Assembly (NCBI GenBank): GCA_903863905.1
Contig: CAIPDT010000158.1
Span: 1-43,712, forward strand
Direction of reading: 5' to 3'
Length of the DNA: 43,712 nt
Origin: an uncultured Methylococcaceae bacterium
GTDB lineage: Bacteria; Pseudomonadota; Gammaproteobacteria; Methylococcales; Methylomonadaceae
The position numbers and the translations under genes are program-made. The notes beneath the pieces were generated by a model. The model worked only from the letters and a program-made list of their open reading frames with translations, did no database searches and had not been told where the DNA came from. How positions within the stretch are numbered: position 1 is the first letter of the stretch; every line of letters starts with the position of its first letter. Below, one piece after another: positions 36,991 through 43,712 of this stretch.

Positions 36991-39723
36991 ATGTCACAAA
37001 ACCTCTCAAAAAGATTGATACTCATTGATGGCTCATCTTTTTTATTTAGAGCTTATCACGCGGTTCCGCCCTTAAGTAATCCCAAAGGTGAGCCCACAAA
37101 TGCTATTTATGGCGTATCCAATATGTTGCGTAAATTAATAGCGGACTATCACTCTGACTACATAACAGTTGTCTTTGATGCACCGGGCAAAACCTTCCGA
37201 AATGATCTCTACGCTGACTACAAAGCGCATCGCCCCCCGATGCCAGATGATCTGCGCGTGCAAATAGCGCCCTTGCATCAATTAATTAAAGCGATGGGCT
37301 TACCCTTAATTATGGAAAGTGGCGTAGAGGCCGACGATGTTCTAGGGGCTTTAGCACAACACGCCGCGCAACAAGGCTTTGAAGTTATTATCTCCACCGG
37401 TGATAAAGACATGGCTCAATTAGTCACCGAGCAAATCATTTTAGAAAACACCATGTCCAATACCCGCATGGACATTCAAGGCGTTATTGATAAATTTGGC
37501 GTTAAACCGACACAGATTATTGATTACCTCGCCCTAATGGGGGATACCAGCGACAACATTCCAGGCGTTCCTAAAGTGGGCCCTAAAACTGCCGCCAAAT
37601 GGTTAGAACAATATGAGACCTTAGAAAACATCATGGCTAATGCGGATAAATTCACCGGTAAAATTGGTGAAAACCTACGCGCCAGTTTAGAACAACTGCC
37701 CTTAGCCAAACAATTAACCACGATCCAATGCGATCTTAACTTACCTTATGAAATGGCAGATTTAAAACGTCAACCGATTCATACCGAAAACCTTAAAGCA
37801 CTACTCACCGAACTCGGCTTTATGTCTTGGGTCAAAATGCTGGATAACAGCCCCGCACCGATCGTCACAGCAGCACCTGAAATAGCAATAGCATCCGACA
37901 AACCAATCCCCGTTGACTCTAACTACGAAACGATTCTTACCCTCGCCGATTTTGAACGTTGGCTGACCCAACTGGAGCACGCCGAGTTATTTGCTTTTGA
38001 TACCGAAACCACCAGTTTAGATTACAGCAAAGCCAACATCGTCGGCGTTTCCTTTGCCATTACCGCAGGTTCCGCCGCTTATGTACCTTTAGGTCATCAC
38101 TATCCCGATGCCCCCGAACAGCTCGATCGACACACCATTTTAGAGAAGTTGCGTCCCCTGCTTGAAAACCCGCATAAAACTAAACTCGGTCAGAATCTAA
38201 AATACGATGCCCATGTATTGGCTAATCATGGCATTACCTTAAGAGGCATTGCGCATGACACCATGTTGGAATCTTATATCTTAAACAGTACGCTGACTAA
38301 GCATAATATGGATGATCTAGCTAAAGAATATTTAGGCGTCAAAACCATTAGCTATGAAGAGGTGGCCGGCAAAGGCGTTAAACAAATTCCTTTTCAAGAA
38401 GTTGCTATCGAAATCGCTACCCCTTATGCCGCCGAAGATGCCGACATTACCTTACAACTCCATCAGATACTGAGTCAAAAACTAGCCGAACAACCGGCAT
38501 TATATAGCTTATATACTGACATCGAAATTCCCCTACTCGCGGTGCTGACCCGCATTGAAAGCAACGGCGTACTCATTGATACCGCTCAACTCTCACAACA
38601 AAGTTTAGAATTAGCCGGACATATTAATTCACTGGAACAACAGGCTCACGATTTAGCCGGACACGCTTTTAATTTAGGCTCCCCTAAACAAATACAAGCA
38701 ATTCTTTACGATCAACAAAAACTACCTATTTTAAAGAAAACACCCAAAGGTCAACCGTCAACCGATGAATCCGTGTTACAAGAATTGGCTCTTGAGTATC
38801 CACTCCCTAAATTGATTTTGGATCATCGCAGTTTAAGTAAATTAAAATCTACGTATACCGATAAACTCCCGCAACAAGTGGATGATAAAACAGGCCGCAT
38901 TCATACCTCTTACCATCAAGCGGTGACCGCAACAGGACGTCTTTCCTCATCTGACCCCAACTTACAAAACATACCGATTCGTAATGAAGCCGGACGCCGT
39001 ATTCGTCAAGCCTTTATCGCGCCCCCCGGTTATAAAATTGTAGCCGCCGATTACTCACAAATTGAGTTACGCATTATGGCGCATTTATCGGCTGACGCCG
39101 GCTTACTTAAAGCCTTTAGTGAAGGTGAAGATATACACAGAGCCACCGCCGCCGAAGTCTTTGCTGTACAGCCTGACCAAGTCACGACCGACTTACGCCG
39201 CTCAGCAAAAGCTATTAACTTTGGTTTAATTTACGGCATGTCTGCTTTTGGTTTAGCTCATCAATTAGGCATCAACCGTGGCCAAGCTCAAACTTATATT
39301 GATTTGTACTTTACCCGTTATCCAGGCGTAAAAGAGTATATGGATAACATTAAAGAACAAGCTCGTGAGCAAGGTTTTGTAGAAACGCTCTTAGGGCGAC
39401 GACTGTACTTGCCAGAAATAAAATCTCGTAATGCCGCCCGCCGCCAATATGCTGAAAGGACGGCCATTAATGCGCCTATGCAAGGCACCGCCGCCGATAT
39501 TATTAAATTAGCGATGATAAATACCGATCAATGGTTACATGAAAACAATCCTGATGCTAAAATGATCATGCAGGTTCATGATGAATTAGTTTTTGAAGTT
39601 GCAGAGCCTCAACTAGAGGCATGTACTGCTCAAATACGACAGTTGATGTGTTCAGCCATTACGCTAAAAGTCCCCTTGATCGTTGACGTGGGTATTGGCA
39701 ATAACTGGGATGAAGCGCATTAA
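36991..39723 (+). CDS. polA: DNA polymerase I
   Basis: The product has about 910 residues if started at the ATG at 36991 (MSQNLSKRLILIDGSSFLF); the frame is open from an ATG at 36931, but the extra 20 residues do not look conserved. All three domains are complete. The 5' nuclease has VFDAPGKTFRNDLYADYKAH, GVEADDVLG and DTSDNIPGVPKVGPKTAAKW. The 3'-5' proofreading domain has FDTETTSLD, GQNLKYDAHVL and YAAEDADITL. The polymerase has DPNLQNIPIR, VAADYSQIELRIMAHLS (motif A), RRSAKAINFGLIYGMSAFGL (motif B) and MQVHDELVFEV (motif C). It replaces RNA primers and repairs DNA. Confidence 0.97.
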   Translation: MSQNLSKRLILIDGSSFLFRAYHAVPPLSNPKGEPTNAIYGVSNMLRKLIADYHSDYITVVFDAPGKTFRNDLYADYKAHRPPMPDDLRVQIAPLHQLIKAMGLPLIMESGVEADDVLGALAQHAAQQGFEVIISTGDKDMAQLVTEQIILENTMSNTRMDIQGVIDKFGVKPTQIIDYLALMGDTSDNIPGVPKVGPKTAAKWLEQYETLENIMANADKFTGKIGENLRASLEQLPLAKQLTTIQCDLNLPYEMADLKRQPIHTENLKALLTELGFMSWVKMLDNSPAPIVTAAPEIAIASDKPIPVDSNYETILTLADFERWLTQLEHAELFAFDTETTSLDYSKANIVGVSFAITAGSAAYVPLGHHYPDAPEQLDRHTILEKLRPLLENPHKTKLGQNLKYDAHVLANHGITLRGIAHDTMLESYILNSTLTKHNMDDLAKEYLGVKTISYEEVAGKGVKQIPFQEVAIEIATPYAAEDADITLQLHQILSQKLAEQPALYSLYTDIEIPLLAVLTRIESNGVLIDTAQLSQQSLELAGHINSLEQQAHDLAGHAFNLGSPKQIQAILYDQQKLPILKKTPKGQPSTDESVLQELALEYPLPKLILDHRSLSKLKSTYTDKLPQQVDDKTGRIHTSYHQAVTATGRLSSSDPNLQNIPIRNEAGRRIRQAFIAPPGYKIVAADYSQIELRIMAHLSADAGLLKAFSEGEDIHRATAAEVFAVQPDQVTTDLRRSAKAINFGLIYGMSAFGLAHQLGINRGQAQTYIDLYFTRYPGVKEYMDNIKEQAREQGFVETLLGRRLYLPEIKSRNAARRQYAERTAINAPMQGTAADIIKLAMINTDQWLHENNPDAKMIMQVHDELVFEVAEPQLEACTAQIRQLMCSAITLKVPLIVDVGIGNNWDEAH

Positions 39724-39794
39724 AAAAAAATGTACGCGTCTTTGAAACTTTTTTAAAAACCTAAGGTCTTACCGAGACAATGCCACTGGCATTG

Positions 39795-39828
39795 AATCAG
39801 CCGCCCCCTCCTTGTTTATCGGCTGATT
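39795..39828. terminator. Hairpin downstream of polA
   Basis: AATCAGCCG (39795-39803) pairs perfectly with CGGCTGATT (39820-39828), then TCTCTT follows. It is the first of two tandem hairpins between the convergent polA and engB genes. Confidence 0.65.
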
Positions 39829-39835
39829 TCTCTTG

Positions 39836-39869
39836 ATACCCCATGACGTTGTCTTCGGGGTATTTTTTT
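39836..39869 (+). terminator. Intrinsic terminator of polA
   Basis: ATACCCC (39836-39842) and GGGGTAT (39857-39863) form a stem followed at once by seven T residues, a standard rho-independent terminator reading with polA. Confidence 0.8.
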
Positions 39870-39885
39870 GCCTACTACTTTACTC

Positions 39886-40527
39886 TTAGGCCTCTTCTTC
39901 GCCGACCACATCCTCTTCTTTTGACCATTCTTCTTGATTAAAAAAATCATCTAAGGCTTGATGAATTTCATCAACACCGGTTTTCTTCAACGAAGAAAAT
40001 AACTGGATCGACAGCGGAAAGTTAATATCACCCAACTCTTTGCGCACTTGCATTAAGGTATTTTTAGCCGCGCCATAGGTTAACTTATCCGCTTTGGTTA
40101 ATAAAATATGTAACGCTAACCCAGTATGCTGACACCACTCCACCATCTGCCAATCAAATTCAGTTAAGGGATGTCGCACATCCATCACCAAAATAATGGC
40201 GCACAAGGATTTACGCTGTGTTAAATATTTTTCCATTAACTCATGCCATTTCTTTTTAACCGCAATCGGCACCTTTGCATACCCATAACCGGGCAAATCC
40301 ACAAAGCGGTGTTGCGCATTAATTTCAAAGAAATTAAGCATTTGGGTTCTACCCGGGGTCTTACTAATACGTGCTAAACCATTTTGTCGAGTCAGGGTAT
40401 TAATGGCACTCGACTTGCCTGCATTTGAACGTCCAGCAAAGGCTATTTCCTTACCTTGGTCTGTTGGTGTGTCTCTTAAATCAGGTGAACTGTTAATAAA
40501 TTTTGCTTGATGATAAACTGGATTCAT
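39886..40527 (-). CDS. engB: Ribosome biogenesis GTPase EngB (YihA/YsxC)
   Basis: A 213-residue single-domain GTPase needed for late 50S assembly. It has G1 FAGRSNAGKSSAINTL, the G2 region ISKTPGRTQML, G3 FVDLPGYGYAKV, G4 LLTKADKL and G5 SSLKKTG. The C-terminal ~20 residues are very acidic. It is divergent from the cytochrome c4 gene, a pairing also seen in Pseudomonas. Confidence 0.96.
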   Translation of the reverse strand: MNPVYHQAKFINSSPDLRDTPTDQGKEIAFAGRSNAGKSSAINTLTRQNGLARISKTPGRTQMLNFFEINAQHRFVDLPGYGYAKVPIAVKKKWHELMEKYLTQRKSLCAIILVMDVRHPLTEFDWQMVEWCQHTGLALHILLTKADKLTYGAAKNTLMQVRKELGDINFPLSIQLFSSLKKTGVDEIHQALDDFFNQEEWSKEEDVVGEEEA

Positions 40528-40641
40528 CGTTGCCTCGCTTAAGCTTACTATTTAGGGTAAAATCTGGCCACACTCGGCAGCCTGCATACATACATTAAAG
40601 GCTAGCATAAAATAACTACACTAATTCCAAAGGGGAACCCA

Positions 40642-41322
40642 ATGAAAAAACAACTGCTGGCATTTTCACTAGCCTTGGCGTTTACCAGTACTTCGAGTAT
40701 TTTACATGCTCAAGACTCTATTAGCGCAGGAAAAGAAAAAGCCGCCTCATGTATTAGTTGCCACGGCGACCAAGGTAACAGTATCGTATCCACTTTCCCC
40801 AAACTGGCCGAACAACATCCTTCCTATATAATTAAGCAATTACAAGCATTTAAAACAGGTGCACGTAAAAACCCCATGATGTCCGCCATCGCCGCCGGCT
40901 TAAGTACGGATGACATGGAGGATATTGCCGCCTACTATGCGGCACAAGATATTTCGGCCAATGTCTTACCATCGCAAGTCGATGTTGCCAATGAAGACGA
41001 AGATGAAGAGGGTATAACAGATACTAAAAAACTAACGATTGAAGAAGTATTGGCCCAGGGCAGTGATTTGTACAGAAACGGCGATTTAAAGCGTGAAGTA
41101 TCTGCCTGTATCGCGTGTCACGGTCCTTTAGGTGAAGGTAACAAACCGGCTGGCTTTCCAATGATAAAATCACAACATGCGGATTATTTGATTCAAACCT
41201 TAACTGATTTTAAAAATGATGTTCGTAGCAATAACCCAGAAAACATGATGCACATGATTGCTAGAAAAATGACGATTGAAGAAATTAAAGACGTTTCGTA
41301 TCGTCTTTCAATGATGAAATAA
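40642..41322 (+). CDS. Diheme cytochrome c4
   Basis: A 226-residue periplasmic protein with a signal peptide (MKKQLLAFSLALAFTSTSS, cleavage near HAQ). There are two heme c sites, CISCH and CIACH, in two homologous halves, each followed by a Met ligand region (NPMMSAIAAGL and NMMHMIARKM). The linker is unusually acidic (DVANEDEDEEG). It probably carries electrons from the bc1 complex to terminal oxidases. The strong ribosome site AAAGGGG lies about eight bases before the ATG. Confidence 0.94.
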   Translation: MKKQLLAFSLALAFTSTSSILHAQDSISAGKEKAASCISCHGDQGNSIVSTFPKLAEQHPSYIIKQLQAFKTGARKNPMMSAIAAGLSTDDMEDIAAYYAAQDISANVLPSQVDVANEDEDEEGITDTKKLTIEEVLAQGSDLYRNGDLKREVSACIACHGPLGEGNKPAGFPMIKSQHADYLIQTLTDFKNDVRSNNPENMMHMIARKMTIEEIKDVSYRLSMMK

Positions 41323-41345
41323 CACCATCCGCGTGACTCTATTTT

Positions 41346-41377
41346 GCTATCAACTTAACACGCTCTAAGTTGATAGC
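41346..41377. terminator. 12-bp hairpin after cytochrome c4
   Basis: GCTATCAACTTA (41346-41357) pairs perfectly with TAAGTTGATAGC (41366-41377) around an eight-base loop. It has no good U-run, so read-through into dsbA is likely; it may stabilise the c4 mRNA end. Confidence 0.6.
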
Positions 41378-41415
41378 CCTTGGCTTTATAAACCCCCTTT
41401 ATTGAGATTTAATCC

Positions 41416-42036
41416 ATGCTTAAAAATATTACTAAATTTATTTTAGCCTTATTGTTAACTTTTGCTTCTGTCGCCTCTCAAGCCAATGAAGCGGGTTATG
41501 AAACCCTGACCCCACCACAACCGACCGAAAATCCAGATAAAATTGAGATTATTGAATTCTTTTGGTACGGCTGTCCGCATTGCTACGCCTTTGAACCTTT
41601 ATTAGAACAATGGGTAAAAACTCTACCAAAGAATGTTGAATTTATCCGTCAACCGGCTGTCTTTAGTGAAGCCTGGGGCAAACATGCCAAAGCCTATTAC
41701 ACCGCGGAAGCTTTAGGTATTGTTGATAAAGTGCATAATGATTTCTTTGATGCTATTCAAAACAAAAAAGAACCTTTAGATACCGAGGCGTCTTTAGCTA
41801 AGTTTTTTGCTGATCACGGCGTTAAAGAGGCTGATTTCCATGACGCTTATAATAACTTTGGTGTCGATGCTAAATTACGTCAAGCGCCTATTATGGCTTC
41901 AAAATATGGTATCACTGGCGTACCAGCGATCATCATTAATGGTAAATATAAAACCAATGGCACCGTTGCTGGCTCTCATGAAAAAATGATTGAAGTGATG
42001 AACAAGTTGATTAAAGAAGAAAGCACTAAAAAATAA
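41416..42036 (+). CDS. dsbA: Periplasmic disulfide oxidoreductase DsbA
   Basis: A 206-residue thioredoxin-fold protein that puts disulfides into exported proteins. The signal peptide is MLKNITKFILALLLTFASVA, with likely cleavage after SQA. The active site is CPHC in EFFWYGCPHCYAFEP, and the cis-Pro loop is GVPAIIINGKYKTNG. DsbA after cytochrome c4 and engB is a conserved gammaproteobacterial order; c-type cytochromes depend on thiol-disulfide enzymes, so linkage makes sense. DsbB is not in the window. Confidence 0.96.
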   Translation: MLKNITKFILALLLTFASVASQANEAGYETLTPPQPTENPDKIEIIEFFWYGCPHCYAFEPLLEQWVKTLPKNVEFIRQPAVFSEAWGKHAKAYYTAEALGIVDKVHNDFFDAIQNKKEPLDTEASLAKFFADHGVKEADFHDAYNNFGVDAKLRQAPIMASKYGITGVPAIIINGKYKTNGTVAGSHEKMIEVMNKLIKEESTKK

Positions 42037-42061
42037 GTTAAGGTAAAAAAACGAGGCTGTC

Positions 42062-42117
42062 CGGAATTTTGTGTACCCTGGTTTTAGCTTTATAGTCAAT
42101 ATAAACATAAAATTCCG
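42062..42117. repeat. Miniature inverted repeat, 56 bp
   Basis: Arms CGGAATTTTGTGT (42062-42074) and ACATAAAATTCCG (42105-42117) pair with one mismatch. GGCTGTCCGGAATTTTGTGTA resembles the end of an insertion sequence of the mutator/IS256 sort, so this may be two ends left after internal deletion. A second, shorter TTTTGTGT/ACACAAAA pair occurs at about 42381-42438. Confidence 0.5.
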
Positions 42118-42160
42118 CTAAAAAACTGCGTTTTTCCTGAAAAAAAGACCTCTATTGGAT

Positions 42161-42201
42161 AAAAAAGAGCTTCATTTGGTAAGAATCAAGCTCTTTTTTT
42201 T
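42161..42201. terminator. Bidirectional terminator between dsbA and hsdR
   Basis: Twelve-base arms at 42161-42172 and 42188-42199 (AAAAAAGAGCTT and its complement) form a stem ending in T-runs on each strand. It serves dsbA on the plus strand and the HsdR gene on the minus strand. Confidence 0.75.
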
Positions 42202-42252
42202 AGGTTAATAGCTTCTTTTGGTAAGAATCAAGCTCCGTTTTAAAAGTTAAGA
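42167..42252 (+). repeat. Two 42-bp direct repeats
   Basis: GCTTCATTTGGTAAGAATCA at 42169 recurs as GCTTCTTTTGGTAAGAATCA at 42211, each followed by AGCTC, a T-rich run and a GTTAA block. A third, poorer copy begins at about 42253. The first copy contains the terminator. The remainder of the gap up to 42476 is AT-rich with nothing else recognisable. Confidence 0.7.
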
Positions 42253-42476
42253 GCTCGTTTTTGATCGTTGAAAAGAGAGTTTTTGTCGAAACGTGACCAT
42301 AACAGGAAGGAATTATATTTTTTCGTTTGAAAATTAGGCCTTAGGTCATTTATTTGATTGTATTTTATGAGGGTGTATCTTATTTTGTGTAAATGGCAAT
42401 CTGCAGGAAACTACCCCCTTAAAAAAGGAACACAAAAATGACGGCCTGAGAGAAATTAAGCATAAAGGGAGATTTT

Positions 42477-43712
42477 TTAAGCCACCTGCCTAACCAAAGC
42501 ATTTTGATTCACCTCATCGATTAACTTAATCACCTTAACCGCTGCAACCTCATCAAACACCCCCAGCAAACCTTGATCATGAATATGGGTAAAGGGCGGT
42601 TCGAATAACATCTTTTTATCAATCGTACCGTTACGGGTCAAATAACTGATAATGCTATTCATAAAGGTCATCTGATCCGCACGTAAATAACCGGTCTGAA
42701 TAAAATCAGCAAAGGCTTCCTGAGCCGCGCTAATCTCTAAACCCACAATACTACGAATAAACTCCCCTAAGGGCTTATCACCATAGTGATCAATATAATC
42801 CTGACGAGTACCGATGGTTTCACCATCAAACAGAATATCTTCTAAGGTGTTAATTTCAGTCTCAGTAATCGGTTTATTGGTGTTGAGTTTATGGATCACC
42901 AAATGATCAGGATGAGTCCGAATATAAGACTCCACCCTATCTTTATAACTTTGCAGCCGACTGTAAGACGGGGTTAAATCATGGTCGCTGATATTGCCTA
43001 AATCCAACACATCTTCAAACGAAGTAATGACATTAACCTGTTGATCCTTATCCAGATATTTGATTAAATCACGTAACGCGACCCGCACCCTATCCAAACG
43101 ATTAATAGTAATGGCTTGCCAGAACAATTCCGTTTGTAATTCATTCAACAAGGTCACCTGTAAGGCAACCGCCGGAATATTCTGTTTCTTCAGCAATGCC
43201 TTCGCGGTACAGCTGATTTTATTGACATAACTATCGGTACGATAGGCCGCCGTTAACAAGGCCAATTGATAGGTTAAAATTAACACATCAAAACGTCTGG
43301 CCAGTTCATCATCGTTTTTATCCGGCAAGATCAAACTGGAGACTTGCGTATTCAAATCCACTAAATCTGTTTTAGACAGATTGGCCCACCGCGCTTTATC
43401 ACTGTATTCAATCACCGCCCGCAATTTAGCTTTAACCACAAAACGCTGGGTATCCAATCCCAACACCAACTGCTGTAAATCGGTTAAATACGTTTCTGCC
43501 AAGATACGCTGTTCATCAGTACTGTCTGCTTTTGCACGGATCAAGTAAGCGACTTCTAACTTTGCTTCAAACACTTGCCGGGTTAAGCTTGTCACCCCAT
43601 TGCCTTCAATGCCCTCAGGGTTCTCACCAAAGAACTCAAAGTTCTGACAATAATCAAAGATGGCAAATTCTTTCTTATGCAAACCCGGCCCAAACAAATC
43701 AAGACATAAACG
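42477..43712 (-). CDS. hsdR: Type I restriction enzyme R subunit, C-terminal part (continues past the right edge)
   Basis: About 411 codons are in the window, and the frame stays open through the last base (upstream residues RLCLDLFGPGLHKKEF), so the TTG at 43695-43697 is not the start. It matches the C-terminal helical region of EcoEI-type HsdR, the ATP-driven translocase-nuclease of type I restriction: FDYCQNFEFFGENPEG near the left, then NTLEDILFDGETIGTRQDYI, FIRSIVGLEISAAQEAFADF, QMTFMNSIISYLTRNGTIDK and the ending FTHIHDQGLLGVFDE. The helicase and nuclease domains lie outside the window, as must hsdM and hsdS. No damage is visible. Confidence 0.85.
   Translation of the reverse strand, partial: RLCLDLFGPGLHKKEFAIFDYCQNFEFFGENPEGIEGNGVTSLTRQVFEAKLEVAYLIRAKADSTDEQRILAETYLTDLQQLVLGLDTQRFVVKAKLRAVIEYSDKARWANLSKTDLVDLNTQVSSLILPDKNDDELARRFDVLILTYQLALLTAAYRTDSYVNKISCTAKALLKKQNIPAVALQVTLLNELQTELFWQAITINRLDRVRVALRDLIKYLDKDQQVNVITSFEDVLDLGNISDHDLTPSYSRLQSYKDRVESYIRTHPDHLVIHKLNTNKPITETEINTLEDILFDGETIGTRQDYIDHYGDKPLGEFIRSIVGLEISAAQEAFADFIQTGYLRADQMTFMNSIISYLTRNGTIDKKMLFEPPFTHIHDQGLLGVFDEVAAVKVIKLIDEVNQNALVRQVA

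Overview
The window is a piece of an AT-leaning gammaproteobacterial chromosome. Several gene orders point to this class: yggS facing away from pilT, rpe followed by trpEGDC, atpIBEFHAGDC followed by glmU and glmS, and engB, cytochrome c4 and dsbA downstream of polA. Small palindromic repeats between housekeeping genes and the solitary relA-polA pair would fit a methanotroph or sulfur-oxidiser relative, but the sequence does not fix the genus. I saw no tRNA, rRNA or CRISPR array.

The left ~10 kb is a worn defence island, almost all on the minus strand. In transcription order from its right side it holds: an N-terminal stub of a type I restriction HsdR joined to a frameshifted C-terminal stub of BREX BrxL (9335-9758); an apparently intact GmrSD-type DUF262/HNH nuclease (7333-9234); debris with a perfect 17-bp inverted repeat (6655-7330); a complete retron operon of the Ec78 kind (promoter and msr-msd RNA at about 6461-6668, reverse transcriptase, PtuA-like ATPase, PtuB-like HNH protein, 3044-6397); a UPF0175/DUF3368 toxin-antitoxin pair that reads on into a small unknown gene and a decayed anti-phage dCTP deaminase (1121-2837); a WYL regulator stub; and an unknown protein cut near the left edge. 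The retron is the most complete system here: its RNA folds convincingly by eye, and its predicted transcription start coincides with the a1 repeat.

From 9.8 to 11.4 kb comes a gene-poor stretch with a fibronectin-like protein and 83-bp tandem repeats. From 11.4 to 42 kb the content is core metabolism: a small unknown protein, an Acr3 arsenite pump, yggS/pilT, tryptophan synthesis, an FAH-family hydrolase, a QseBC-like two-component pair, glmS/glmU, the whole F-type ATP synthase operon, purC, relA, polA, engB, cytochrome c4 and dsbA. One anomaly stands out: atpD is broken by a two-base deficit near 27,637, more likely an assembly error or very recent mutation than a real loss. At the right edge, after repeats and a bidirectional terminator, the C-terminal part of a second HsdR enters on the minus strand, so another restriction locus lies beyond the window.
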